A DNA stretch of 64,000 nt from Scenedesmus sp. ARA3 (Eukaryota > Chlorophyta > Chlorophyceae > Sphaeropleales > Scenedesmaceae), in the NCBI GenBank assembly GCA_004335835.1, contig RWJK01001785.1, forward strand, positions 1 through 64,000. Direction: 5' to 3'. Shown in pieces: positions 11,629-24,221 of the stretch. The notes beneath the pieces were generated by a model. The model saw only the letters and a list, made by a program, of their open reading frames with translations, searched no databases and was not told where the DNA came from. The position numbers were made by a program, and so were the translations under genes. Each line of letters begins with the position of its first letter. Positions within the stretch are counted from its first letter, which is position 1.

Positions 11629-13179
11629 ATGCTCAGCACAGGCGAGCAGGAGGAACTGAACAGGCTGCGGGACAAGTATAAGGTAACAAATCGCTCAACT
11701 CAGGGCGTGACAGGGTCACCTGCGCAGTCGTCAGGCGAACACGGCACGTCATCCCGCCTCTTACTGTTTTGACCTGCTGTGCATCAACCAGGATGGTCAT
11801 AGCGTAGCAGACACCATCGGCCTGCAGGATGCAGGTAAGCCCTACTGCAAGCATTATAACATTCTGTAGCTATTGGGATTGGCTGTTGACCCCCTATCTG
11901 CCCGTAGGTGCTGCAAAGCAGGCTGTGTGCACAGGCGATGAGAGCCTGGCGCATGTGCACCTGTGCCACATCTGTCAGGGCAGCGGGGTGCACACAGAGG
12001 TGTATGAGTTTCGCCAGCTTGAGGTGAGTAGGACACCTTTGCAGTAGAGATGTCCAAGCAAGAGCAGCTGCTATGGGGTCGAGCAGGCGTCTTGCAGGAA
12101 CCCAGGCTGTGCTGTTGATTCCTCCTTCCCACTGTGTTTATGTTTTCTGCTTCTGCAGAGCACCTGCAAGCACTGCAGCGGAGAAGGTGTGATGGTGACA
12201 GGCAGCAAAACCAGCAACAGCAGTGCAGGCAGCCTACAAGGCAAGCAGCACAAGTCCAAACCAGCCAGCAGCAACCACAGCAACATTCCAAGCACAGCAG
12301 AGGCAGCAGGGGTGGCCAGTCAACCTTCAGACAACCCAAGTGCTAGCGCAGCATCTGCAGAGCATAAGAAGTGGTGAGATTTCTGCAAGGTGCAACAGTG
12401 TCAAGATGCCATGAAGGCTGGACAGCAGGGTGCTGGCAGCAGGTGTAGGTGATGCAGCTGGCTGCAGGCTTCAAGCCTGCAACTGCCCTTAACCAAGTTG
12501 GTTTTGCAGGATTTGCCAGAAGCCGTGTTGGTTGGTGCATGCCGACTTGCAGGAATAGACTGGCACCATTGAGGCAGCCAAACTGCATGTGTTTGGTGAA
12601 TTCAGCAAGCATTGCAACACTTCACAGCTTCTGGATCGCACTTTTTCTGTTTTGCAGGAAAGCCAAGCGTGAGCTGGAAGTTCTGGAGCAGAGGATAGCA
12701 TGCATCACACAGGTGTGGGCTATGCCGTATTGCGATGGTGATGCTGATGGTGGTGATTTAGTTGTCACACTGCCCGTATACCACATGCGCAGGTCCTGCA
12801 CGGCTTGCAGCAGCACATGTTCGGCGCAAAATCCCTGCACATGCATGATGCGCAGCTGTGGGGCACTTGCAGAGCCGTCATATCCTGTTGCACATGTTAC
12901 TAGCATTTAGTAATACTGCTGGATGCAGCAGCGGAGCAGCATCACAGTGGACTCAACAGCTCACACTTTGTGCATGTGCTGCTACTGCTGCTGCAGGAGA
13001 AGGCTGGCATCATCGCAGCGCTAGCAGCAGGGCTAAACAGCACAAGCAGTGGCGGTGGCAGCGGCGGCGGCAGCGTGCAGCAAGCGCTGCAAGAGAACCT
13101 GGTGGAGCAGCTGCAGCGGCATTTGGATGACCTGGTGGCTGCACGCGCAGCCAGGCAGGCAGCGATAGGGACTGCTTGA
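11629..13179 (+). CDS. Small CXXCXGXG zinc-finger / coiled-coil protein, 221 aa
   Basis: Six exons join in frame: 11629-11682, 11792-11834, 11908-12023, 12159-12373, 12658-12712 and 12997-13179. The product has an acidic N-terminal helix (MLSTGEQEELNRLRDKYK), two CXXCXGXG repeats (CHICQGSG and CKHCSGEG, around residues 50-80), a Ser/Gln-rich linker, then a coiled coil (KRELEVLEQRI) and a C-terminal helix rich in Ala, Arg and Leu. Two CXXCXGXG units can bind one zinc, like half of a DnaJ cysteine-rich domain, but no J domain is present. The alternative of stopping at the TGA right after KKW (12378) is less likely, because the donor two bases earlier keeps the frame into the coiled coil. I do not recognise the family; a role as a zinc-binding adaptor is only a guess. 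Confidence 0.75.
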
Positions 13180-13322
13180 CAGCGGTACTACTGGTAGGGG
13201 GCGCTTGGTGGGGGAGTCAAAGGGTCTTTCGACCACTCTGCTCCTTAGGCTTCGCAGCGGTACCTGGATGCCCTGGTGGCTGCATGCGCAGCCAGGCAGG
13301 CAGCGCTGGAGACTGCTTGACC
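13100..13322 (+). repeat. Duplicated 3' end of the CXXCXGXG gene's last exon
   Basis: Sequence ending the gene (RHLDDLVAARAARQAAIGTA, stop) is repeated at about 13256-13320 as RYLDALVAACAARQAALETA, stop, directly preceded by a CAG that could serve as an acceptor. It is either a terminal-exon pseudo-copy or an alternative last exon. Confidence 0.8.
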
Positions 13323-16243
13323 GCAGCAGGGGTGTGAGGTGGTGGAGACGAAGACTAAATCGGCCACTCTAAATTAGGTGGCACGGCAGTGCTGTTATGG
13401 TGTGCAGGTGTCCTTCAGCAGTGGTTTATGGGACTGTGGCCCCTGCTACTGGCTATCATATTGTTCACAGGCTGCCTGCTGTGGATGTGTTTACTCTCAT
13501 TCCATCAAAACGTCAATAATGTGGGTGAAGTGTAGCACGCAAGGGTGGTTGCATACATCGCAGCCTGCAGGATGCTGGCTCAATGCCCTGCATGGGCCAC
13601 GCCAGTGTCTGTAAACAAGAGACATTACAATTGAAAACCCACTATAATGTATGAGTACAGCTGGAGGAGCCGCACTATTTGCAATTTTGCTACTGTGCTG
13701 GAATCGAGCACTGTGCAGTGCATCATAAGCATGGGTCAATTCCACCAGAATGCCAGGCCTAGGCATGGTGGCTGCACCTGTCTGTTACCAGAAGACAGAT
13801 GCTCTGCTTTATCACAGCCTTGCATGGCGGCCAAGAAACTGACATGGCGCAGCTATACAATGTTTGACTACTCGCTGGATTGCAGCAGTAATGAATTAGG
13901 CTTGTAAGTGCAAGATGGATGTGCCGTCACAGCATGGCGTAGCCTGGAACTGAGTGTGCACCTGACAGCAAGAAGATGCGTACTGTTGTCTGGCTGAGGC
14001 CCCTCTTCGCAAATGATGGTATGCATACCAACATCCAGCCTGCCAGCTGTCAATTCAACAGCAGCATGTGTACTGTGACCGTGGCAGGCCCATCAGCTGG
14101 CACAGGAGGAGGCTGCCCGACCGCTTCATAGAATTTGAATCCTCATCAAATGGACAATGCCATGTTGCAGCGAAACAGCAGTGCCGTGTATGTTGTCGGC
14201 AAGTTGCTGCGAGACTAGCACCATCATGCGACATTGTCGCTGACAACCCAAATCGGTCGTGACAACACGCTTAAGCCTTGCGAAACAGTGCTTGATTTTG
14301 TTAATTTTTGTACAGCAAAAATTAGGGCTCACAAGTAGTGGGGAAGCCGCCGCGCTTGCGCGGAGCTTGCCGCCAAATTGAGCCCCAAGCAGTGCTGCTG
14401 TTGTGCTCAAGTTCCTTCCCCACTGCTGCCCTCCCCACTGGTTCCGGCATCAAAACAAACTGTAATAGGCTTAATGCGTTGCATATATTCATTCTCAGCT
14501 GCGCACACAGGTAGTATTGCTGCCACATATGCTGATGTGGCAACAGCAGCCTCGTCGTAGTTGGCCACAGGCCTGGCGATGGGGTATACCAGCACTTCCA
14601 GCAGAAGTCTGTGTCAGGTACAAGAAGCAGATAAAGTCTTCAACCAATAAATCTGCAACTGTACTCTGACAATGGGGCACTTCAGCGATCCGATCGATGG
14701 CATTGGATGCCTTCACCTGACAGTGGCGCACAGGTATGCTCCGCCTGCACCCGTTGGCGGTGGGGTGGCGCACAGGTACGCTCCGCCTGCACCCGTTGGC
14801 GGTGGGGTGGCGAACAGGTACGCTCCGCCTGCAATGCTCATGATCATCTTGAGTCAAGAGAAGGGGCACTCACTTCTGTCCGTGGGCGGTAGGGTGAGCC
14901 ATAGGCTTCCATCCGTGGGCGACGGAGCTCAGGTGAGCATAATTGGGGTTTGCTTTTGCTTTTGCTAAACCCTTGGCAGCATGCCGCATGCAAGCGACCG
15001 CTGATGACAGTGCCAGCATGTGGGTCTTCCATTATTGCACGGACCCCCCATCACTGATCACTACAAACACCAACAGCTGAGCTGAGTGCACTGGGCCAGG
15101 ACGCCATCCAGAGTAAGCTTGTAATGCCATTACAAGTTGGCTGCTGTTGGTGTTTGTGCTGCTGCTGGTGTTTATGTTGCTGTTCTTGCCGCTGTTGCTG
15201 CTGCTGCTGCTGCTGCTGAATTTGCAGATGTTGGTCTTACAGTACTATTACTGCTGTTGCTGGTACCACCTGTGATGTGCTGCTGGTGTCTGTCTCCATC
15301 CAAAGGATGCTTTGTGGCAAGTAGCAAGGCAAATCTGCAATCAACATTGGCCTCTATCATGTGCAGTCAGTTGCAGTTGGTTTTTTTTGTTGTTGTTACC
15401 AGGGGGGACGGAATCCTGCAGTTGGTAACTGGTAAATGGTATTTGGTGAGCATTTCAACGTGCATCACATTTGCCAATTGGTTTAGTGAAACACGCAACA
15501 CCCAGCGTCACCCAGCGTCAACAACGTTCAACTGATGCGCACATCAACATGCATGACATACCATCAGTTGATGTTCCATGCTTCATCTGTACTCGAGCCT
15601 GGAGAGACAGTCTAGACTTGCAGATCTGCTTGCACCAGGGTGAAGTACTTTTTTGTTACCAGGGGACCGAAACCCTACTGGCTGGCCATACACAGCAATT
15701 AAGCGAACCTGAGTGCCGGAGGCCTACCTCACTGCCGTCACCAGCAAGACACGCAAACACCCCTATACAGGAGGTGCCCAGCGCCCGGACCAAAACGAAG
15801 CAGGGGAATTGAACCCCCACACCCCGGGGGGCCCCTTGGTGTGCTACAACTCAATTGCATGCTGCACACACCTGACCAGGGTGAAGTAACAAGTCGTTGT
15901 ACCGTGTGCTGGTCTCTTTGCTGCTGCAGCGGCGGCCGCATGCAGGCAACGCGCTGAGGTACCTCACCAACTGTACTCAACTGGCCCCACATGTAACACA
16001 GGTAACCTGCTACATCTGATACTCCACCACGCCATGGCGTCATGGTACAACAGTTGTACGCAACCATGGTCAGCACCAGCAAAAAGCATTATGCCTGTCA
16101 TACCTAATATGTTGAGGTCAGGGGTCAAGTAAAGCATTGCAGCAAGGCATATGTAGATGCAAGACAAACAGCAAACACGCGAAATGCCTGAAGCTCTGCA
16201 GGCAACCCACCAGCACTGCTGGCTGCGCCTGCAGCTTGCCCCC
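13323..16243. other. Intergenic region without recognisable gene
   Basis: Short open frames exist (for example 13647-13907 +) but have no recognisable domain or supporting splice context. Visible content: a three-copy 42-bp minisatellite at 14727-14845, a CTG-rich stretch near 15190, and a tRNA-like B-box sequence near 15800. I see no protein gene. Confidence 0.5.
14727..14845. repeat. 42-bp minisatellite, about 3 copies
   Basis: Units starting caggtaygctccgcctgc lie at 14731, 14773 and 14815, an exact 42-bp spacing with few substitutions. A degenerate continuation (cgtgggcgg...) follows to about 14935. Confidence 0.85.
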
Positions 16244-16381
16244 TCACTCATCCAGGTCAATCTCATGCGCATCATACTGCCCCAACAGCTGCATCATGGC
16301 AGCACGGCCCTCCTCACCTCCCGGCACCACACCATCCCCTGCTGCTGCTGCTGCTGCTGCTGCTTGCTGACTGACCTGTAC

Positions 16382-16430
<49 letters not shown>

Positions 16431-16776
16431 TCATCGTCATCTTCTAGGCCTGCTAATAAGTCTGCTGCATCCTCATCTACACCATCCGCTGGGTCATAGT
16501 AGTAGTAAGTGGGCTGCTGTTGCTGCTGCTGGTCCTGGCTAGGCTGCTCCTGTTGCTGCTCCTCTGATGGTATGTCCACGGCCTGCTGTTGCTGCTCCTG
16601 CTGCTGCTGCTGCCGCTGCTGCTGCTGCTGCCGCTGCTGCTGCTGCTGTGGTTCCTCGTTCTGCACAGCCGCCTGCTGGCTGTTAGCAGCAATGTCAGCT
16701 GCTGCACTGCTGCCGCTGCATTGGCGCTTTGCTGGCGGCTCATCGCTGTCAGCAGGTGGCGCCTCCTGCTGCTGCA

Positions 16777-16811
<35 letters not shown>

Positions 16812-17764
16812 TCACCAGCTGTCTGCACAACACCAGCACTATCCTGCTCCTGCTGCCCAGCTGCAGCTGGCTTGCGTGGTGGGGGGGGTGGCGGTGGCGG
16901 CGGCCAGTGCTGCTGCTGCTGCTGCCGCCCCTGCCTGTATGCTGCCTGCTCTGCCTGCTGCTGCTCTGGGGTGATTATGCTGTAGGCAGCAACTTCAGAA
17001 GGCAGCAGCACCAGCAAGGTAGGGAACTCAATGACTGTCTTGCCTGCCAGCTGGCTCTTGAGGGACTGCTGTAGATCCAGCTGGTAGTACTGTACTGCAT
17101 TGGCCTGCGGCAGTAGAGCAGCAAGGGTCAGCACATGCAGATGAACACTCCTAAGACTGCTGCAATGGAGGTGCAGCTTTTTGTTGTGTGTCACTCAGGT
17201 AGACGTGGAGGTTGCACTGCTGCCATTGCTCCTCGCACATTGTGGAGGCCGGCATGCATATGGTCACCAGCCGCAGCAACTGGCCACATGCAGGCACGCA
17301 TCATGCCTGCCAGACACAAACGGCAGCCTCTAGCTTGGCAGGCAACCCCAAACACCAACTGCCAACCGCACAGCCCTGCCGTACAAGCACATGTGACATG
17401 CTGCAGTACCCTTGTGGTTGCAAACGGCATGTTCAGACTCGCAGCAGCAGCAGCAGCAGCGCTCACCGGGCAGCGCTCCTTGCGCATCAGCACTGTCAGG
17501 CTGCCCAGGCCTGCCTGCCGGTGCTGCCGCAGCAGCAGCGCCTGGCCCCCTGCCCCTGGCTGGTACTGCAGGTGACCGCCCAGCACATCACACAGCAGAG
17601 CATCCTCATCAACACGGCCGTCAACAATGCGCAAGCTGCTGCTGCTGCTGCTAGGTGGTGCGGCTGCTGCTGCTGCTGCTGCTGCTGGTTGTGCATCAGC
17701 GCTCGGCTGTGCAGCGTCTGCTGCTGCTTGCGCTGTGTTGCTGCCGTCAGCGGCCTGCGGCACC

Positions 17765-17799
<35 letters not shown>

Positions 17800-18763
17800 G
17801 AAGTGCCACTCCAGCCTCCAGGCCAGCTTCCTTGCCCTGAACTCGTAGCGCGTGCTGTTGCACTGCCGGCGCTGCATGCCTGGCGGCATGATCAGCAGCC
17901 GCACGCCACGCAGCCGGGCCTGGTGCACCAAGCTGGCCAGGTGCTGTGGCAGCTCGCGGCGAGGTGTAGGGGGCCGCAGCCGGCGCGCATTATCATCCGC
18001 ACGCGAGACCTCCTCCAGCCAGCGGTAGTCTGTCAGGGTAGGCAGGGCAGCAGGGTAGGGTGTAATATAGTTCAGGTGTGAGGTGTAGACGAGCAGTGTG
18101 CAAATACAGGTGTGGTTGCGAAGCAGGCAGGCTGGCCAGGTGCTGCGGCAGCTCGCGGCGCGGGGTGGGGCCCGCAGCCGGCGCGCGTTGTCATCTGCAT
18201 GCGAGACCTCTTCAAGCCAGCGGTAGTCTGTAAGAATAGGCAGGGCAGCAGGGTAGAGTAGGATGTAGTGCAGGTGCGAGGTGTAGACGAGCATTGCGTA
18301 GCTACAGGTGTGGTTGCGAAGCAGGCAGGCTGGCCAAGTGCTGCGGCAGATCACGGCGAGGGGTGGGGGGCCGCAGCCGGCGCGCGTTGTCATTTGCGCG
18401 CGAGACCTCTTCAAGCCAGCGGTAGTCTGTGGGGCGAGCAGTCCGGGCAGCGGTTGAGGGTGTCTGTAAGATGTGTGCGTATGTGTTTGGGGTGAGCAGT
18501 TTGGGCTGTGGGTGAGGGCGAGCAGCGGGTTTGGGTGTGTTTGTTGGCAAGTGGCAGTGCGCAGTTGCGAGTGAAATACTATGAATACAGTAGTGCTGCT
18601 GCTGCTTCTGCTGCTTCCACATACGCCACTGCAATGCCTGCACTTTGCTGGTGCAGATGCTCCTGCTGCTGCTGCTGCTGTGCCTGCCGCCACAGGTGCT
18701 GCCATCCTGCCGTGGCGGCTGCCCTGTGCTGCTGCTTCTACTGCTACCGCTGCTGCTGCCCAG

Positions 18764-18794
<31 letters not shown>

Positions 18795-19218
18795 TACTCC
18801 ACCTGCCATGGCTGCAGGGTGCTAGTGCTCACGCTGCTGCTGGCTAGCTGCCGCCATAGGTCCGGCCATCCTGCCATTGCCGCTGCTGCTGGCCAGTGTT
18901 GCTGCTACTGCCGCTAGTACTGCTGCTGCTGCTGCCCAGAGCTGCTGCCAGCTCTCACCTGACATGAGGTGCTTGTCATTAAACTGACTCATTGGCACAA
19001 ACGCCAGCTTGTCCCGCTTGCCGCTGCAGCCGCTCTGCTGCTTGTGCTGCTGGCTGCAGGCCAGGCTGCATGTCTGCAGCTGACACCCTGGGCAGCGGTA
19101 TTTGTGTGGCTGCTGCTGGCACACTTGGCAGGTAGATGGCTGCTGCTTGCTTTCAGGCTGATTGTGAGCACCGTTTTCTGTGTTGAGGGCAGACGAGGAA
19201 GTCAGGCAGAGCGGACAA

Positions 19219-19257
<39 letters not shown>

Positions 19258-19395
19258 CCCGTGAGATGCTGTCTGCCGGGTTCTAGCGGCGCTGCTACTG
19301 CAATTTTCAAAGCAGCTACTTAAACGTGTTGGTCTGTGGTGTTTTCACTCGCCTGCTTTGTCGCCTGGCTGCTTCTGCTTAGTTTCGGCGCCCAT
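16244..19395 (-). CDS. BCD1: Box C/D snoRNA protein 1 (BCD1 / ZNHIT6), 561 aa
   Basis: BCD1 is a nuclear assembly factor for box C/D snoRNPs. Exons join exactly: 19395-19353, 19177-18959, 18029-17467 and 17104-16244. The zf-HIT motif is visible around residues 31-65 (CQVCQQQPHKYRCPGC, then CSLACSQQH and C-SGKRDK). The BCD1-specific region follows: DYRWLEEVSRADDNA, RGVRLLIMPPGMQRR, YYQLDLQQSLKSQL and VIEFPTLLVLL. The C-terminal third is low complexity (Gln, Pro, Ser) and ends in an acidic DAHEIDLDE. Exon 1 would use a GC donor (GCAG/gcgagt); this start keeps the frame into the zinc finger. An alternative ATG at 19310 would add a long Leu run and looks wrong. Poly-Gln/Pro expansion is unusual for the family. 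Confidence 0.92.
16381..16428. repeat. (CTG)n / poly-Gln in BCD1 C-terminus
   Basis: An uninterrupted run of about 16 CTG triplets encodes Gln on the minus strand, between DDDEE and VQVSQQ. Shorter Gln runs lie at 16540-16660 and 16765-16810. Confidence 0.85.
17940..18440 (-). repeat. Acceptor-side triplication of BCD1 exon 3
   Basis: Intron end plus exon start (acag, then DYRWLEEVSRADDNARRLR) occurs at about 18029, 18230 and 18430, a regular period of about 200 bp. Only the copy at 18029 continues into the conserved HQARLRGVRLL region. The other two run instead into the same intronic sequence (plus-strand core gtggttgcgaagcaggcagg), proving that the unit spans the intron/exon junction. Confidence 0.92.
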
Positions 19396-22300
19396 GATCG
19401 CCTGTACAGTCGTGGGTGGCTAATCTTGCAGCAGCTCTGATTTCTTGCTTTTAACAAGACAAACAAGGCGTGACTGTAGCGAAACAGATGCAAACAACTA
19501 CACAGTCGGATGTTCCGGCATCATGCTGCCTGAAGTGCTGGCTTGCTGTTGGCGCATTCAGATGGTTGCCGCAGCAAAATACCCATACATTAAACGTTAA
19601 AGGACCGTCAGCAAGTGGTGATTGAGTGAGTGCCAAAAACACTGCTCTAGGTCAGAACTAGTAGGTCTCAACTAGGGCTCTCGTGTGAAGTTCATCTCGC
19701 TCACACAACAGCTGGCTGTATGCAGAACCCTGGCTCTCCTATCTACCTGAGCCGGCTATATGCAAGCGGACGCGTTGAGCTGAATGTAGGGATCTACCAG
19801 AAGCATTAGGCAGTGATGCTCCTGTTGAAACTGACAGCTCTCACACAGCTAGGGAAGGGCGGCGTCGGAAATTTTAGTACTCCCGACACAGGGGGTTTCC
19901 CGCCTTACGTCAAACCCCCCTTATTCGGTTTAAAGATCAGGACCCCCATTACGAAAAACCTTGTTGACGTCATGCGTCTTACGGTATGCTGTGCTTACGG
20001 CAGGTCCATGAATCGGGGGCTGCGTCAACCGGGCTGACGGAACGGTGTTTACTGACCTTCCGTCAGCACCCTTTCTGTAAGTTGCCTTACAGCGAAAACG
20101 TAAGCATGTTGCTGTAAGTGCTGTTGATGAGTTGAATTCAGGCCTGCTGCTGTAAGCCTGCTGCTGTAGGGTGGCTTACATTACTGACGTCAGGTGTGCA
20201 GCACACAGCAACTGCTTTCAAGGGGCTGTGCTGTGCCAACACCCAGCCCGGTACATCTGAGACCACTCCTGTGTCACTGCATCAACTGCAACTGAAATCA
20301 AAAGAATTGCGTTACCATACCATATGAAATGCCATTCAGGCAGTGCCTGGAGCCTTCTCCATCATACTGTGACCGTCACAGTAGAGTGACTCCCACAAGC
20401 CGCTGTAGCAACACCGACTTGGCAAAACATGCAGCTGGCAACTGGTCGTGTGACGCGACAACCATGCTGCACTACAACCGTCAACAGTCATGTGTGGGCC
20501 TTTTAAGGAAAACCATCAGAAAAGAAAGATCACACAAAGAAAGCTCCAGAAGCAGCAGCCAAAGCCAGCTGCAGCCATGCACCCCACACATCATCCACAA
20601 GTGCCAGCAGAGCAGATAGTTCAATCGATAGCATTTCACCAACCTTTGAACGCCTTCAAGGCAATAGTGGTGATCAAACAAAGTGCTGCATCATGCTGCC
20701 GTTGCTGCAAGAACTCATGGCAAATGGTTGACACGTGCTTTCAACAATGATTCCTGCAAGCGCGGGATCGCAGAATGTGTGCACTCATTTCAGCATCAAA
20801 CGTGCATACCGGCATGGCTATGATAGCCATCACATGCATAGTCAACTCACAGCCAAGCTGCTGGTGATCCTTTGCAGTAGCAGGCAAACGCGTGCATCTG
20901 TCAATGCAACCATGCTCGTGCAGTCTTGGATCAAGCACGCTAAGCACAAATGCTGCATTGCTTGCAGTTAGGACAGCCCTACTTATGCGCCCCTTCTCTG
21001 CAACCACACCTGAACACTCGATGGTGTTGCAGGGTAGGGATTCCAGCAATTAAAGCAGCTCGACAGCATCTCCTGAATGCTTTGGCCTTTGGCCTGCGCA
21101 TGCAGAGACACAGGAACAGGAGACACAACTGCTGAGATGATCATGGGCAACATGTGGGGGTCAGGCTGAAATTCCTGCTAGGTAGGACAAGGTATGCGTT
21201 AACAGCAAGCAGCGATGTGATCATGCTGATGAGGGCAGTGATTGGTACCATTGCTGCAGCAACAGCGATCATCGCTTCGTGTCAGTGTATTGAATGGTTG
21301 TGCCAATGGCTGGCTCACCGTGGACTCCTATGCGGCAGCTCCCCATTTGTGCGCTGGATTTCAGCTGCTTTTGCTGCCAGGCTGCCCACTTCTTAGGTAT
21401 GCTGAGCTTGGCAGGATTGCCAGGGAATGAGGCGCATTGCTGTCGAGGACAGTTCTCTGCGGAAAACCTGCCTCCTCACAGGTGCGCACACGAACTCTGC
21501 AGAACGAATCTTGCGACCGGTACCAATGGTTAGATGTCAGATCAAGTCAAAGCTGTATCAGCAAGCTCAAGAACAGTAAACAGCTGCTGAGATGGTAAGC
21601 AGCACTCTGATCTGCAGCAGAGCAGCACAAGCATGCATGCTGCTGCTGGCCATCATGCAGGACAGACCACTCTCGAGGATTTACCCAGACTACTGCACGA
21701 CAGCTGGCTTCAGCTGCCGGTGTCGCTGCTGCCGAGAGATTGGCGTGAGAAGCCCAACGGTCTGGTTGGTAAGCCCGATCTGTGTGCCCGATCGCGGCGT
21801 CTTCGCTGATCCAGATTTATGCGTTTCAGGAGTCGGCGCGTTGACAGCAGAAACCAGTGCTGCCGCTTTACGGGCCAGCTCACAATGTGTGGTTGTCACT
21901 TTGGCGTGGGTTCATGAGGTTCAGCAGCTCGTTCAGGCAAGTGACTATACTCATATCCACATAGGTCTCAACCATTTTCTTAAAGCATTGAGGCTGCCAG
22001 CTGTGCGCTTTTCGCGGGCGTAGACAAGGCAGCAGCAGTACGCCTGAGTCAAGTGCATGCACAGCCAACAAAGCACGCCTGAAGGAGACACTAGTGGATC
22101 AAGACGTTTCCGGAAGACGGAATTTACAGAATGGGTCTGCATCAGTGCCGTCGGCGCAGTTGACGTAAACGTCGTGATGAAGCTCCCCTTGACTCAGGCG
22201 AGCAGCACCGCTTACGTTTACACGNNNNNNNNNNNNNNNNNNNNNNNNNNNNNNNNNNNNNNNNNNNNNNNNNNNNNNNNNNNNNNNNNNNNNNNNNNNN

Positions 22301-24221
22301 NNNNNNNNNNNNNNNNNNNNNNNNNNNNNNNNNNNNNNNNNNNNNNNNNNNNNNNNNNNNNNNNNNNNNNNNNNNNNNNNNNNNNNNNNNNNNNNNNNNN
22401 NNNNGGGGGGGGTCGCACAGTGCACTGCTGTGATGCCTTTGCTGTGAGTGAAAGGAGGCGGCAAACTTGAGCAACTTATGATTGATCGCCCTATTACCAA
22501 TTTAGCCTTGCCACAACTTGCACACAACCATTTGCTGTGTTCAGCCAATCACCTGCTCCAGGGCAAGCGTTGCTGCAGAAACCCGCTACCACCTGACATG
22601 TTTTGTGACATGTGGGCACCTTGCCACCATGCTTCAACGCATCACACAAACGAGCCTGCAAGAAGCAGCAGCGCGCCATACACTTTCTGCACCTGACCCC
22701 AGGCACTCGGCCGCTCCTCACAACTCACACATTGTGCACCATATAGTGTGCAATGCTGTCACCAGACCCCTCCTCCCAGCCCCACTGTATGTACCCGTCC
22801 CAACTGCCTGTCAACACAAATGTAGTAATAGCCCCAGAGACACAACAGAGTAACAGCACATATTCAAGCACCGCACTCCAGCTGCCATACGCCAGCCCGG
22901 CTGCATTTCCTGAGCATGCATATTTTGGCACAGACCTGCTGCTTCAGCAAAGCAGTGTGCACTAGTGCTCGCTGCTCCTCTGCAAGCAGGCTATACCAGC
23001 AATGCCCAGGAGATGCTGCCACAGCAGCAGCACGCGCCAGCAACCTGTAAACAGTGTTCATTTGTGATGTTTCATTGTTGATGAACTACAGGTTGCAGAT
23101 TGGCACGTGCTGCTGCTGGCTAGTTCGGCACAAGCCTTCACAAGTCCAGCTTGTGCCGGCAGCCAGAAGCGCTATAGATGCTCACATAACATGTGCATTA
23201 TGCCTGCTGCCGGGCAGGAGCCCGCAGCACAGCGCAACAAAAGGGCAATGATAACAGTAGCAAAAGCGTGCAGCAGTGGATGGTGGCATGTACCTACTCA
23301 CTCAAGCCGTGGCGCTTTCTTACTGAGGACAGTAGCAGTGCCTGAGAAAGAGCAGATCAGTACAGAAGCAGCGCAATAGACTAGCAGCGAGCACCACTGG
23401 GCCCTCAAAGGCGCAAGATCTAGCACACTGTAACGCCAGCAAACAAGACAACCTGCTCCAGCAGGCAACCTAGGTGTGCTGTGTCAGGGAACAAGCTACA
23501 AGCAGCAATTCAAACCTCAAATAGCACCCCGTGACAACAAGCCAGGGCTGCACAGCAACATACCAAAGCACCCCTGGCCAACAAGCAACCAAAAGTAGTG
23601 TGCAGGAGCACACAGTTGAGCGCACACTGCTGCCTATGCGGAAGATCAGCTGCAGCTCATCCACAACTGCTGCCTTCACTCCGCAATGTAACTCCGCATT
23701 TCACATCATGCTGTACAGCGCATTGCTGAAAGTCAGCATGCAATGCCGTGCGAGGCAGCACATGCACACCTCTGCTGCATGCATATCGACCTGTCTGTGG
23801 AACGCACACACCCGCACTGAAATAATATGCACACAGGCTCACATATGTATTTGCTGCACACCCCGTTATGTATCTGCACTTGCTGACGTAAGTGATGTGT
23901 GGGTGATATGTGTGACAGGGACTATAAAAGCAGTGCCAGAGGCATTTTCTAGCTCTTCTCTGTGCAAAGCACTTGTGTATGCTGCAGCAGTAGTGCACTA
24001 CACTGCCTCCTCACAACGACAGGCAACACAACTCTGGAATAAGCCCTTGTGCCGACACCCAGTCTACACACTCACATGCGCGCTAATCAGGTGGAGCAGC
24101 AGCAGCAAGCCTCTCCCCTGACTGCTTCCCAGCATGCCAGCCAGCCAGCCACAAGCTTCGCCTACCTACTACACAACATAAACCAGGGCTGCCGCTAGGT
24201 TTCAAGGCGCCCCATCAGCGC
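19396..24221. other. 4.8-kb region with no recognisable gene, interrupted by a gap
   Basis: No open frame shows a known domain on either strand. Composition is less CAG-rich than in the flanking genes. A patch at 19850-20190 is rich in GTAAG/CTTAC inverted words and TGACGT motifs, and may be a decayed mobile element; I cannot classify it. Confidence 0.45.
22225..22404. other. Assembly gap (180 N)
   Basis: A run of N from 22225 to 22404, followed immediately by an eight-base G run. Confidence 1.

Noticed and set aside
12374..12378. Stop codon right after KKW as the end of the CXXCXGXG protein
   Set aside because: The TGA lies inside a good GTGAGA donor. Splicing there keeps the frame into two coiled-coil exons ending in a proper stop.
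15790..15870. Possible tRNA gene on the minus strand (T-arm-like gggggttcaattcccc)
   Set aside because: The T arm and B-box-like sequence are convincing, but I cannot pair a 7-bp acceptor stem or a normal anticodon arm. It is better viewed as chance or a tRNA-derived remnant.
21154..22200. Open frames in the gene-poor region as candidate genes
   Set aside because: They have no recognisable domain and no consistent splice structure; lengths are within chance expectation for this composition.
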